Shown here: in pieces, positions 9,287-18,151 of the stretch | How positions within the stretch are numbered: the first letter of the stretch is position 1 | Layout of the letters: each line of letters starts with the position of its first letter | Source of the DNA: Rhodovastum atsumiense | GTDB taxonomy: Bacteria; Pseudomonadota; Alphaproteobacteria; Acetobacterales; Acetobacteraceae | Direction of reading: 5' to 3' | NCBI RefSeq assembly: GCF_937425535.1 | Contig: NZ_OW485601.1 | Span: 4,819,501 to 4,883,500 of the forward strand | Length of the DNA stretch: 64,000 nucleotides | Translations under genes and position numbers: made by a program | Notes under the pieces: generated by a model | Seen by the model: the letters and a program-made list of their open reading frames with translations, nothing else | What the model was told of the DNA's origin: nothing | Databases searched by the model: none

Positions 9287-9355
9287 CACCGGATAGAATC
9301 ATGAAAGCCGTGACCGCGTCACGGCTTTCTTCGGTGTCCTCCGAACTATTTTAAT

Positions 9356-9703
9356 CTACCCGGCGGCCTGCGGCCGCCAGGTGCGTTGCGGATTTCTCCA
9401 ATCAATTCCTTCGAGCATATAGCCGAGTTGTGCAGCCGTGACAGGCACCACGCCGTCGGCGGGAGAGGGCCATATAAACCGTCCGCGTTCCAACCGCTTC
9501 GCGTACAGCGACATGCCAAGTCCGTCGTGCCAGAGAATCTTGATCAGGTCACCGCGGCGGCCGCGAAACACGTAAAGATCACCGCCATGCGGATCGCGTC
9601 CGAGCGCCTGCTGCACCTGCAGCGCCAGGCCGTTCATGCCGCGTCGCATATCCGATGGGCCGGACGCCAGCCAGATCCGCACGCCCGAGGGAACCGGGAT
9701 CAT
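9356..9703 (-). CDS. tnpB: IS66 family accessory protein TnpB
   Basis: The 115-residue IS66 Orf2 protein, required for transposition of three-gene IS66 elements though its biochemistry is unclear. Family signatures are VRIWLASGPSDMRRGMNGLA, DPHGGDLYVFRGRRGDLIKI, LWHDGLGMSLYAKRLERGRF and WPSPADGVVPVTAAQL. Its ATG overlaps the tnpA stop by 4 bp (ATGA), the usual coupling in this family. A longer frame upstream is an overlap artefact inside tnpA. Confidence 0.93.
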   Translation of the reverse strand: MIPVPSGVRIWLASGPSDMRRGMNGLALQVQQALGRDPHGGDLYVFRGRRGDLIKILWHDGLGMSLYAKRLERGRFIWPSPADGVVPVTAAQLGYMLEGIDWRNPQRTWRPQAAG

Positions 9704-10086
9704 CCGCGCAGCGCCCCCAGCACGCGCCGCAGCGCCACCGCACCCACATCCCGTCCGACCCTCACCGTGGTGCCGTCCGGCAACCCGATCTCGATGACGG
9801 CATCTCCCGCCACCGCTGGCTGCCGACGCGGCAATGCCAGCGGTTCGGCTGGCATCGCGGGCGCTTCCGCCACCATCTGCACCGGCAGAAACTGTGCCGT
9901 TGTAGGCAGCGCCAACTCGCCGTTCCGCACCTGTCGCCGCCAGTTCCATAACAGGGCCCGACTGACATCGTGCCGACGTGCCACTTCGGTCAGATTGGCG
10001 CCAGGCTCCTCAGCCTCAGCAACGATCCGCAGCTTCTCCTCCAGTCGCCACCGCCGCCGCCGCTCAACCCCCGTGATGATCTCCAC
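9700..10086 (-). CDS. tnpA: IS66 family protein TnpA
   Basis: The 128-residue first protein of the IS66 operon, with a Trp-repressor/IS3-OrfA-like helix-turn-helix (RRRWRLEEKLRIVAEAEE...NLTEVARRHDVSRALLWNWR) and the IS66 C-terminal segment ending GRDVGAVALRRVLGALRG. It probably binds the element's ends. The tnpA-tnpB-tnpC-passenger order makes this a full IS66 set from about 10110 down to about 7390. I could not fix the outer repeats exactly. Confidence 0.9.
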   Translation of the reverse strand: MEIITGVERRRRWRLEEKLRIVAEAEEPGANLTEVARRHDVSRALLWNWRRQVRNGELALPTTAQFLPVQMVAEAPAMPAEPLALPRRQPAVAGDAVIEIGLPDGTTVRVGRDVGAVALRRVLGALRG

Positions 10087-10105
10087 AGCTCTACCTGCTC
10101 CTGTT

Positions 10106-10135
10106 CTTACCGATGTTCGTACGAGCGTCGGTAAG
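10106..10135. repeat. 30-bp imperfect palindrome at IS66/IS3 junction
   Basis: CTTACCGATGTTCGTACG and its imperfect mirror AGCGTCGGTAAG form a near-symmetrical 30-mer centred on CGTACG. It sits between the IS66 tnpA start and the end of the IS3 orfB fragment. CTTAC reads as GTAAG, the usual first bases of an IS66 end, so two abutting IS ends may create the symmetry. Confidence 0.55.
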
Positions 10136-10136
10136 G

Positions 10137-10815
10137 TCAGAGCCGGGATTCAGCGCCACAAGGCGGCCGTCCGCGGAGGGATACGTGGAACAAGCGGGGA
10201 TGAGGAGGGTCAGCATGACGCTGCGGGACGAGTTGGTGCCGGCTCCAGCGCCGGGGATGGCGCTCGCGTGCCGCCTGGTAGACGGCATGGCGGGCGGCGA
10301 GCAAGCCGCCAGCCTCACCGGCATGGCGCTGCGCCGGGGTGACGTAGCGGATGCCGCTGTGCCGGTGCTCATGGTTGTACCACTGCACAAACCACGCTGC
10401 CCATGCCCGGGCCGCTTCCAGGTCGGCAAATCCCCTGGCCGGAAACGCGGGCCGATATTTGGCGGTGCGGAACACCGCCTCGGCAAAGGCATTGTCGTCG
10501 CTCACCCGCGGGCGCGAATACGAAGGGCTGATGCCGAGCCAGTGCAGCATGGCCAGCACCGTGGTCGCCTTCAGCGTGGCCCCGTTGTCGCCGTGCAGTA
10601 CCGGCCGGGCTGGCATCGCATGCACTCCTTCCGCGAGTGCCGTGCGTCGGACCAGATGGGCGGCGTGCTCGGAGGTGTCGCTGTCATGCACCTCGAAGCC
10701 AACAATCTTGCGGCTGTAGAGGTCGAGAATCAGGTACAGATAGAACCAGCGGCCCTGCACCGTGACCGGCAGAAATGTCACGTCCCAGCACCAAACCTCG
10801 CCGGGACGGGGTGAT
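10137..10815 (-). pseudogene. IS3-family OrfB integrase, 5'- and 3'-truncated
   Basis: The retroviral-type integrase core is clear: WCWDVTFLPVTVQGRWFYLY, LHGDNGATLKATTVLAMLHW, SRPRVSDDNAFAEAVFRTAK and WYNHEHRHSGIRYVTPAQR. The DDE residues are present, but everything before WCWD is missing, cut by the IS110-type element at about 10816. The C-terminus becomes unrelated after RHPRRWSR. It is close in sequence to the fragment at 21056-21904. Confidence 0.85.
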
Positions 10816-10816
10816 T

Positions 10817-12412
10817 GCTTGTATGGGGCTTGCCTCTGTCAAGGGGGCTTCATGGCGTGTGTTATCCTGGGTGCGGTGCAACTGCCGTTCTGTGGGGGGA
10901 TGAGCGCTTGGCATATACGATCGAACCGAGGGGAGCCCGCCTTGGCAGCGCGGAGCATCGCGCCGCAACCTTGTATTCGGTTGGCCCCACCCGGGGCCGG
11001 ACCATGAAGCAGCCATTCGCTTCGGCGGCGAGGCTCCAAGGCGGCGGGCCCATTCTCACGACGGCATGAAAAGCCATGCAATCACTCGGGTTGCCGCCAC
11101 CTCGGATCGCGGTCAACGACCCATTATCGATCTGGATGGGCGTTGGAACCTCTATGGTTGCGCTCCGTGCTGTGGGGAATCGGTCAAGCAGGCTGACGCA
11201 GCACGACGCCGTGCGGGACTTCGCCAGCGGTGACCATGCGCCAGAGGGCGATGAGTAGCTTGCGGGCAAGCGCGACGATCATTTTCGTCTTGCGCGTGCC
11301 GCTGGCGCCCTCGGTCCGGGTTCGGAACCAGACAGCCAGCGCGCTTTCCTTCTGGAACATGAGGAACCGCCAGGCGAGTTGAATCAGTCCGCGACGCACG
11401 CGGGCATTGCCTGATTTGGCTAGCCCTTTCTCGCGTCGCTTGGAGCCGCTCTCATCGGGAGCCCCGGTGAGCCCGGCATAGCGTGCGACCGCCCTGCGGT
11501 CACGAAGGTTGCGCGAGAGAACTTCATGGACCAGCATATCGGCTGTCTCGATACCAACCCCGATGATGCTGGCGAGCAGGCGAATCATGCCGGTCGGCCC
11601 GGTTGATGGCGCCTGCTCCAGGCGTGCCAAGCGGGTCTGCTCGATGTCCTTGATCTGGTCACGCAGCATGGCTAACCGAGCGAGGTCACGTCGCATCTCG
11701 TCGAGCGTGTTCCGTGGGATTGGCGAGCCTTCAGGTGTTCGAAGAGATTCCAGAAGACCTGGTGCTTTGCGCAGCTCTGGCTTGAAGCCGCGGATACCCA
11801 GGCGGGTCAGTGCCGCCTTCATGCGATTGACGATGCGTGTGCGCTCGCCGACAAGGTTTTCTCGCTCGCGACTCGGCCGTTTAGCGTCCTCTTCCTCGAT
11901 TGTCGGCACGGCAACCATCCCGCAGTGGCCGCGTTCGCCGCGTAGCCAGCCCATGAACACCCGCATCAACATGGCCGTATCGAGACGATCCGTCTTGGCC
12001 CGTCTGTGCTCTCGGGAGATAGCAACGCTGGTCGAGTGGATCACATGGATCTCGATTCCCCGCTGGGTCAACCAGCGTGCCAACCACACTCCATCACGCC
12101 CCGCCTCGAATGCGACGGCGATGCGGGTGATGGTAGAGCCGCTCCGGATCGCCTCGTCGCGCCACCGGTGCAGCAAGCGTAGCAGGGCCGCCTCGTCCGG
12201 GACGATCTTCTTCAGCGGTTGGCGCTCGACGCCAGGAACGGACGCGGCGATCAGCCAACTCGACTGACTGAGTTCGATGACGGCCACCAGCGTGCTGTCC
12301 TGCTCGAAGGGGGCGAGGGATCGGCTCAGATCGTTCGGCTGGGACATCTGGCACTCCATCGGCATTGATCACGGTGGCGATGGTGTCATCTCCTCACCGC
12401 CTGCCCCATAGT
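10817..12412 (-). mobile_element. IS110-type element, long 3' non-coding end
   Basis: Between an IS3 orfB fragment on the left and an IS66 end on the right lies an IS110-type unit. It has about 50 bp before the transposase start and about 365 bp after its stop. A long non-coding end is where IS110/IS1111 elements encode their target-recognising RNA. Boundaries are set only by where neighbouring elements stop, and no target duplication is expected for this family. Confidence 0.6.
11184..12347 (-). CDS. IS110 family transposase
   Basis: A 387-residue RNA-guided-type recombinase. The N-terminal RuvC-like DEDD domain shows VAVIELSQSSW, IAVAFEAGRDGVWL and RRAKTDRLDTAML. The first acidic position is Glu rather than the usual Asp. 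The C-terminal Tnp20 domain shows LLASIIGVGIETADML, RDRRAVARYAGLTGAPDESG, KRREKGLAKSGNARVRRGLIQLAW, with the conserved serine region. I chose the ATG at 12347 because GGAG lies 6 bp upstream; an ATG at 12365 is also open. It appears intact. Confidence 0.9.
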   Translation of the reverse strand: MSQPNDLSRSLAPFEQDSTLVAVIELSQSSWLIAASVPGVERQPLKKIVPDEAALLRLLHRWRDEAIRSGSTITRIAVAFEAGRDGVWLARWLTQRGIEIHVIHSTSVAISREHRRAKTDRLDTAMLMRVFMGWLRGERGHCGMVAVPTIEEEDAKRPSRERENLVGERTRIVNRMKAALTRLGIRGFKPELRKAPGLLESLRTPEGSPIPRNTLDEMRRDLARLAMLRDQIKDIEQTRLARLEQAPSTGPTGMIRLLASIIGVGIETADMLVHEVLSRNLRDRRAVARYAGLTGAPDESGSKRREKGLAKSGNARVRRGLIQLAWRFLMFQKESALAVWFRTRTEGASGTRKTKMIVALARKLLIALWRMVTAGEVPHGVVLRQPA

Positions 12413-12472
12413 TTCTCACGGGGTTGGCGGGAGGGGATTGCGCTGGGCGCTGAGATGTGAATCAAAATCTGA

Positions 12473-12951
12473 ATGCCGCTCCCTCCTCGCATCCGGCTGA
12501 CCGAGGCTGAAAAGGACGCACTGCTGCTGGAGCAGGCGGCGCTGATTGAGCGCATGGCGGCACGGATCGCCGAGTTGGAAGCGCTGGTTGGCAAACCGCG
12601 GAAGACGTCGTCGAATTCCAGCATTCCGCCATCCCAGGATGGCCCGGGGCGCAAGAACCGAGAGCGGAAGCGGTCGCGCAAACCCCGCCCCTCGCGACCG
12701 GGGGCGACGCGGCCCCTGGCGGACACCCCCGATAAGACGGAACGCTGCCTGGTCGAGGCCTGCCCGCATTGCGGGGCGGCCGTGGCCGAGACGGCGCAGC
12801 AGTGCCGCGAGCGCTACGACCACGTCGACCTTCCTGTCGTCCGCCCGGAGGTGACGCGGGTCGAGGTGTTCGGCGGGCGGTGTCACGGTTGCGGCCGGCG
12901 CTATCGCGCCCCGACGCCGGCGGCCATGCCACCGGGAACGCCGTTCGGGCC
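12473..12951 (+). pseudogene. IS66-type transposase N-terminal fragment
   Basis: This is a second copy of the frame at 1-405 (MPLPPRIRLTEAEKDALLLEQ..., CPHCGAAVAETAQQCRERYDHV, CHGCGRRYRAP). It reads correctly to about TPFGPRLS and is then cut by the IS256 terminal repeat at 12952. The outer IS66 end lies just before 12418. The remaining two thirds of the gene are not on the far side of the IS256 element. Confidence 0.85.
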
Positions 12952-13040
12952 GAGACTGTCGGAAATTTATGGAATGGCCCGCCCCTCTTCTCCTGCTGGT
13001 GTAGACTGGCGGGGGCTACCGGAGGGAAGGAGGACTGGCT

Positions 13041-14069
13041 ATGTCCATCGCTGTTCTCGGCATTGACCTGGGTAAGAACAGCTGCAGCCTCGCTGGGCTG
13101 GACGAGCGCGGGGCGGTGGTCAAGCGGCGTCGGATGCGGCGCGAGAACATTGCAAAGTTTACCTCTGCTCTGACTCCCTGTGTTATTGCAATGGAAGCCT
13201 GCTGTGGTGCCCATCACGTTGGCCGGCTGCTCATGGCCCAGGGCCACACGGTGCGGCTGATGTCGCCGGAGTACGTCCGGCCCTATGTCAAGGCGCAGAA
13301 GAACGACGATCGCGATGCGGAAGCGATTGCCGAAGCCGCGACACGGCCGACCATGCGCTTCGTCGAACTGAAGAGTGAAGAGCAACTCGACATGCAGACG
13401 CTGCATCGTGCGCGTGAGCGTCTTGTCGGGGAGCGGACGGCTCTGATCAATCAGCTACGTGCCATTCTGCTCGAGCGCGGTATTACCGTTCCACAAGGTC
13501 GTTACAAGCTCGCGAAGTATCTCGACGCGGCTGAGGAGCAGACGAAATCAACGCTGAGCTCCCGGATACTGACCTTGATCGACGACATGCGCGAGCAATG
13601 GCACGAGTTGGACCGCCGCATTGATGCTCTGGACGACGAATTTGCTGATCATGCTCGCCAGGACGAAGCCGCACGGCGGCTGGCGACCATTCCGGGCATC
13701 GGTGTACTGAACGCGACAGCGCTGGTGGCCGCCATCGGTGATGGCCGCACATTCGAGCGCGGCCGTGATCTCGCTGCCTGGCTGGGGCTGGTGCCCCGGC
13801 AAGTGACGACGGGTGGCAAACCGCGTCTGGTAGGTATTACCAAGCGTGGCAATAAGTACCTGCGCAAGCTGCTGATCCACGGCGCCCGGTCCGCCATGAC
13901 CCCGCTGGCCAAGAGTGCCACGCCGCTCGGCCAGTGGTTGCGTGCTTTGATGGAGCGCGTGCACCACAATGCCGCGGTTGTTGCCCTGGCCAACAAGCTT
14001 GCACGGATCGCCTGGGCGGTCCTGCGGCATGGAAAGGAGTTCAAGGCGGCGGCAATAGCCGCGGCGTAA
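13041..14069 (+). CDS. IS110/IS1111 family transposase
   Basis: 342 residues, intact. The DEDD domain contains VLGIDLGKNSCSLAGLDE, CVIAMEACCGAHHVG and VKAQKNDDRDAEAIAEA. The C-terminal domain contains LATIPGIGVLNATALVAAIG, RDLAAWLGLVPRQVTTGGK and ITKRGNKYLRKLLIHGARS, where the Ser nucleophile region lies. A strong GGAGGGAAGGAGG precedes ATG 13041. With the subterminal repeats it forms a complete element. The first 23 codons are duplicated at 25832-25900. Confidence 0.95.
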   Translation: MSIAVLGIDLGKNSCSLAGLDERGAVVKRRRMRRENIAKFTSALTPCVIAMEACCGAHHVGRLLMAQGHTVRLMSPEYVRPYVKAQKNDDRDAEAIAEAATRPTMRFVELKSEEQLDMQTLHRARERLVGERTALINQLRAILLERGITVPQGRYKLAKYLDAAEEQTKSTLSSRILTLIDDMREQWHELDRRIDALDDEFADHARQDEAARRLATIPGIGVLNATALVAAIGDGRTFERGRDLAAWLGLVPRQVTTGGKPRLVGITKRGNKYLRKLLIHGARSAMTPLAKSATPLGQWLRALMERVHHNAAVVALANKLARIAWAVLRHGKEFKAAAIAAA

Positions 14070-14326
14070 TCGAACCGGCTGGCAGCGTGCCATGAGGCGC
14101 TGACTGGTCGCCGATGTCTGCGGGTGGTGGAAGCGAGATGGCCTGACAGTCGACCGGCGTTCCGGAAACCTGAGCACACGAATGGCGCTCGACGCCGCGA
14201 AATTTATGAGGACCGGGACGCGCGGATCTCCATCTTGGCCAGGGCCATGCCCATAGGCCGGATACGTTGACGCAGACTGGTCGGTTCATCGCGAAGAAAC
14301 TGCTTGCCGACGGGGCGGGCCATACG
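14070..14326 (+). ncRNA. candidate IS1111 guide RNA (seekRNA/bridge RNA) region
   Basis: The 257 bp between the transposase stop and the right end carry no gene. In IS1111-group elements this 3' non-coding end encodes the structured RNA that pairs with the target and the element's own ends. Location and length fit; I have not derived a fold or a guide loop. If real, one loop should match the IS256 terminal repeat around GGAAATTTCGTG. Confidence 0.35.
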
Positions 14327-14369
14327 TTCGTGTTCGGGATGACATGATGGGAAGGAAGGAGAATCCCTC

Positions 14370-15379
14370 ATGGCCCGACGCAAGGAGCCGCGTATCCCGG
14401 ACGCGGTGCTCGACCAACTGCTGGCGGGAGCTGACCCGAAGACGGCGTTCGATCCGAACGGCCTGCTTGACGAGCTGAAAAAGGCGCTGGCGGAGCGGGT
14501 GCTGAACGCGGAGATGGATCACCATCTGGCTGGCGACGAGACCGGGAACAGCCGCAATGGCTATGGGCGGAAGACGGTGATCACCGACACGGGGAAGTTG
14601 ACCCTGGAGATCCCGCGGGACCGGCAGTCGACCTTCGATCCCCAACTGATTGCGAAGTATCAGAGACGGTTTCCTGGCTTTGACGACAAGATCATCTCCA
14701 TGTATGTGCGTGGCATGAGCACGCGGGAGATTGTCGGTCATCTTCGTGAGCTTTATGGCATCGATGTTTCACCGGATCTGATCAGTGCGGTGACTGATGC
14801 CGTTTTGGACGAGATCACCACCTGGCAGGCGCGGCCGCTGGAGCCGGTCTACCCGCTTGTCTTCTTCGATGCCCTGCGGGTGAAGATCCGGGACGAAGGC
14901 ATGGTCCGCAACAAGGCGGTCCATGTGGCACTTGGCGTGCGAGCCGACGGCACCAAGGAAGTCCTTGGTCTATGGCTCGAACAGAACGAGGGAGCGAAGT
15001 TCTGGCTGCGGGTGATGAACGAGCTGCGCAATCGCGGTGTGGAAGACATCCTGGTTGCCGTGGTTGATGGATTGAAGGGCTTTCCCGAAGCCATCCTCGC
15101 GGTCTTTCCCCAGGCCACCGTTCAGACCTGTATTGTGCATCTGCTGCGCCAGAGCCTGAATTTTGTCTCCTACAAAGATCGTAAGGCGGTTGCCGGTGCC
15201 CTCAAGGAAATCTACCGAGCGGTGGACGCCACCGCAGCGGAAGCGGCATTGACGGCTTTTGAAGAAGGGTCATGGGGCGAGAAATACCCGGCCATTGGCC
15301 AGAGTTGGCGCCGCGCCTGGAGTGAAGTGATCCCCTTCTACGCTTTCCCGGTCGAGGTGCGGCGCATTCTCTACACGAC
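14370..15379 (+). pseudogene. IS256-family transposase, 5' part (interrupted)
   Basis: The first 336 or so residues of an IS256 (mutator-type) transposase are intact, including HHLAGDETGNSRNGYGRKTV, VFFDALRVKIRDEG (first catalytic Asp), VVDGLKGFPEAI (second) and SWRRAWSEVIPFYAFP (Glu). At 15379 the frame runs into an IS110-type element and reads 76 unrelated residues to a stop. The missing C-terminus lies at 17244-17451. It is almost identical to the intact protein at 26953-28170. Confidence 0.92.
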
Positions 15380-15491
15380 GGATGAGATCGACAACCCTCT
15401 CCTTTGCGATTTTGCCGGGACGGCCGGAATTTGGCCGGGGAGACCGGGCCGGGCTACGAGTTGTTGCTGCACGCGAAAGCAGAGTAGTGCG

Positions 15492-15629
15492 TCGACGGCA
15501 TCACGGCCACGCTCTCGGCGGGCGCGCCGGGGTCAAGCCCCGCAGCCGCGCAGCGGGGCGCCGCAGGCGCCGGGCTTGACGACGGCGCGTCCTGCCGAGA
15601 GATACTGAAGCATGCCGTCGGTCGCGTCC
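15492..15629. repeat. about 135-bp imperfect palindrome
   Basis: Nested arms pair outside-in: CGACGGCAT with ATGCCGTCG, CTCTCGGC with GCCGAGAG, GCGCGCCG with CGGCGCG, and GTCAAGCCC with GGGCTTGAC, with a GC-rich centre. It lies in the 3' non-coding end of the IS110-type element. It could be a very stable RNA hairpin, a REP-like repeat or part of the element's own end. Confidence 0.75.
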
Positions 15630-15749
15630 TCGTCCAACGCTATCCGGCAGGTCGAGCACTGAACCTTGTCGACGTGCTATTCTGGCCTCGCACGGGTGAC
15701 CGCGTGGCGAAGAGCAGGGTCCGAGGACGCAAGGCCTGCCGCGCTGCCT

Positions 15750-16985
15750 TCATTGTCGCGCCTCAGTGGCGGCACCCGTGCGCCGCTTCGCCGGGCTACG
15801 TTGCTGACGCTGGCTCACGAATTGCTCGTAGGCACGCTCGGCCTGACGTGCAACGTCGACCTCGCGATCGCGCAGTTCCTTGACGTTATAGGCGTAGGTG
15901 GCGCCGCGCTGGTTGCCTTTCCTGGCTGGTTGCCCGGATTGCAGTTCCATCCCCCGGATCTTATTGGCGACCAGCGCCGGGCGTGCCCAGTGATAGTCTT
16001 CGTTCTTGGTCAGGAGATGCCAGCACAACACCGCCAACTTACGTGCAACCGCGACGGCGGCGATCTGGTGGCCGCGCCGCGCCCGGATCCGTAGGAAGAA
16101 CGCCCGCAACGGCCCTGGTGCCTTGGAGGCCGCCCAGGCAGCTTCCACCAGCATGGCACGCGCATGGGCACGCCCCTGCTTGCTGATGCGGCCATACTGG
16201 GCAAATCCGAGCCCCGATTGGTGAACTCGCGGGTTCAGGCCCACGTAGCTGACCAGCTTCTGCGGATCCGCAAAGCGGCTGATGTCTCCGATGGCGGCGA
16301 GCAAGCCCGCCGCAACCGTCATGTTGACGCCGGTGATGGTCAGCAGGCGCCGGACCGCTGGATTGCCGATCGCGGCATGGGCGATCTCGCGCTCAAGCCC
16401 ATCCAAATCCTCGCCCAGGCGGTCAAGTTCGCGCAGATGACGGTCAATGGCGGCACGCTCGTCGTCGGGCAGGGCCTGTGCCCCGAGCCAGATGCGGCCG
16501 AGCCGCCCGAACAGGTCGGCATGAGGGCACGGCGGCACCAGATGCGCGTGCAGGATCGCGTGCACCTCGTTCTTGATCCGCGTGCGGTGGCGGACAACCT
16601 GGTCGCGGCGGGCGACCAGGCGCCGCATCCGTTCGGTTTCGGGGTCGGGCAGCCAGACCTCAGGCAGGAAGTCTGCAGCCCGCAGCGAGGCCAGCACGCC
16701 CGCATCGATCTTGTCGGTCTTAACGTGAGCGTGCGCGATCGCCTTCACCTGCATCGGGTTGGCCACGATCACCCGCGCCACGTAGGGTGACAGCACCCGC
16801 ACGACCGCCATCGCGTTGCCGGTCGCCTCGATCACCACCTCGTCCTGCTGCGTCAGGCTGCGGGCGAACCCTTCGAGTCCCGAGCGAGTCATGTCGATCC
16901 GCCCCGCCGGTTGCAGCCGACCCGCGTCCCAAAACACCACCTCCGCAAAGGTGCGGTGAATGTCCATGCCGATCACGCGCCGCAT
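15750..16985 (-). CDS. IS110 family transposase with C-terminal extension
   Basis: 411 residues. The DEDD domain shows IGMDIHRTFAEVVFWD, VVIEATGNAMAVV and AHVKTDKIDAGVLASL. The Tnp20 domain shows LLTITGVNMTVAAGLLAAIGD, QKLVSYVGLNPRVHQSG and ISKQGRAHARAMLVEAAW. A basic, glutamine- and arginine-rich tail of about 60 residues (ELQSGQPARKGN...VSQRQQRSPAKRR) extends beyond the usual domain end. It appears intact. It is distinct from the IS1111-type protein at 13041 and the IS110 protein at 11184. Confidence 0.93.
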   Translation of the reverse strand: MRRVIGMDIHRTFAEVVFWDAGRLQPAGRIDMTRSGLEGFARSLTQQDEVVIEATGNAMAVVRVLSPYVARVIVANPMQVKAIAHAHVKTDKIDAGVLASLRAADFLPEVWLPDPETERMRRLVARRDQVVRHRTRIKNEVHAILHAHLVPPCPHADLFGRLGRIWLGAQALPDDERAAIDRHLRELDRLGEDLDGLEREIAHAAIGNPAVRRLLTITGVNMTVAAGLLAAIGDISRFADPQKLVSYVGLNPRVHQSGLGFAQYGRISKQGRAHARAMLVEAAWAASKAPGPLRAFFLRIRARRGHQIAAVAVARKLAVLCWHLLTKNEDYHWARPALVANKIRGMELQSGQPARKGNQRGATYAYNVKELRDREVDVARQAERAYEQFVSQRQQRSPAKRRTGAATEARQ

Positions 16986-17243
16986 GTTCCGCTCCTCTCC
17001 TATGGTCAGACGGGAGCAGTGGGCAACACGACACCTACGGATCCGCGCTCTCGGCGCAACCGGGCAGGTCGCAGGGGCGGCCAGCTACTAACACGAGCTC
17101 TTGGCTCATCGTATAAATCGGCCTACCCACCTTGCGTGCTCCCGGTGCCCCTCGTCCCGGATGGTCGTACCATACGCCAGAACCAGACCGGTTCCAGCCG
17201 GACGTGCAGGCACCGCGATCCTCATACCTGATACCAATGCTAC

Positions 17244-17451
17244 CAATGCTATCGAATCCCTCAATGCCAAACTTCGACGGGCGGTTCGGGCGAGGGGACA
17301 TTTTCCGAATGACGACGCTGCATTGAAGCTGCTCTTTCTGGTCTTGAACCGGGCGGAGAAAGAGTGGACCATGCCAGCGCGTGAGTGGTGCATGGCCAAG
17401 GCCCAGTTCGCTATCCTTTTCGGCGAGCGGTTTACCCGGGCTCTGGCCTGA
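17244..17451 (+). pseudogene. IS256-family transposase, 3' part
   Basis: It supplies the missing C-terminus of the gene begun at 14370: NAIESLNAKLRRAVRARG, DDAALKLLFLVLNRAEKEW, MAKAQFAILFGERFTRALA and stop. The element's terminal repeat follows at 17463-17494. Removing 15380-17243 rejoins the two parts. Confidence 0.9.
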
Positions 17452-17494
17452 ACGTGTGCAACGTCATCTCGCACACGAAATTCCGGATAGTCCC

Positions 17495-17632
17495 TCGAGC
17501 ACCATCGCTTGGCTCAACCGCTGCCGCCGACTGGCCAAGGATTGGGAGTGCCTGAACCGCTCCGGCCTCGCCTTCCTGCGCTGGGCTTCCGTCCGACTCA
17601 TGCTCCGAAAGCTATGCCCGCGCAGGAAATGA
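17495..17632 (+). pseudogene. IS5-family transposase C-terminal fragment
   Basis: Reads IAWLNRCRRLAKDWECLNRSG...RWASVRLMLRKLCPRRK, the conserved C-terminal helix region of IS5/IS1182-like DDE transposases (normally preceded by VERT). It begins immediately at the IS256 end, so the rest was lost or displaced. Confidence 0.75.
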
Positions 17633-18033
17633 TCCCGGATAGACACTGAGGGCGAAAGCCGAATGGCTGAGCTACTCGACCACGACCTCGCCCCCCTCCT
17701 CCTGAATTCCAGTGGAACGAGGGTAGATGGCCGATCTCAGAACCCGAACCGGCCGCAGGTGGCGTCTGCTACATGATGCTGGTTTCGTTCAATCAGAGGC
17801 AGAAGATGGCGAGACAAGATTGCTGATCAGAACTCCATATTGATCCGTCACATATAGGACCGGCCGTCTGAATTTCGACCCAGGCACACCAAAAGTGCGG
17901 AAGGACCAGATTCTCATGGCGCCTGACAACGCCTCTCCGTATCGAGCCAATGCCCTTGTCCCGCGCCCCCATCGCCTCAATCCTATCCACGCGGCAACTT
18001 CAGTGACACAGGGGGACTGACACAGGGGAGGCT
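17633..18033. other. IS debris with an inverted IS3 left end
   Basis: No gene. At about 17940-18025, on the minus strand, are the IS3-type left end and first codons (CTGTGTCACTGAAGTTGCCG, then GCGATGGGGGCGCGGGACAAG), homologous to 25053-25130 and broken after about 20 codons. The terminal CCCCTGTGTCA occurs twice in tandem. 17640-17940 is unassigned. Confidence 0.55.
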
Positions 18034-18151
18034 CTTCCAGAGCAAACCCTGTTGGTTTGACGATCTACTGATTGGGGTACATAATACAAGCCAATATGGG
18101 TTTAGAGAATGTTTCGCAAGAAACCTTCCAATAGATGATTGGAATATTCTA

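Larger units (their letters stand above)
12967..14326 (+). mobile_element. IS1111-group element inside an IS256 terminal repeat
   Basis: The element is 1360 bp. Subterminal inverted repeats ATGGCCCGCCCC lie at 12974-12985 and, inverted, at 14312-14323. They are 7 bp from the left end and 3 bp from the right end, the geometry typical of the IS1111 group. Deleting 12967-14326 joins GGAAAT to TTCGTG and rebuilds the IS256 repeat seen uninterrupted at the 28.2-kb copy, apart from one base (TTCGTGTTCGG against TTCGTGTGCGG). Confidence 0.9.
15380..17243 (-). mobile_element. IS110-type element inside IS256 transposase
   Basis: The element is about 1.86 kb. The IS256 gene reads ...CTCTACACGAC up to 15379 and resumes CCAATGCTATCG at 17244, so an AC dinucleotide is shared at both junctions. 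That fits IS110-type insertion at a short core. The transposase is on the minus strand with 258 bp upstream (16986-17243), where IS110-group bridge RNAs are encoded, and 370 bp downstream containing a large palindrome. Confidence 0.85.
12952..17494 (+). mobile_element. IS256-family element, copy 1, interrupted twice
   Basis: One end is GAGACTGTCGGAAAT at 12952-12966, resumed at 14327 (TTCGTGTTCGGGATGAC). The other end is GTCATCTCGCACACG...GGATAGTCCC, ending at 17494. Both match the intact copy at 26910-28228. An IS1111-type element lies inside the left terminal repeat and an IS110-type element lies inside the transposase gene. The outer flanks are different IS fragments (IS66 left, IS5 right) and share no target duplication, so the locus has also been rearranged. 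Confidence 0.88.
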
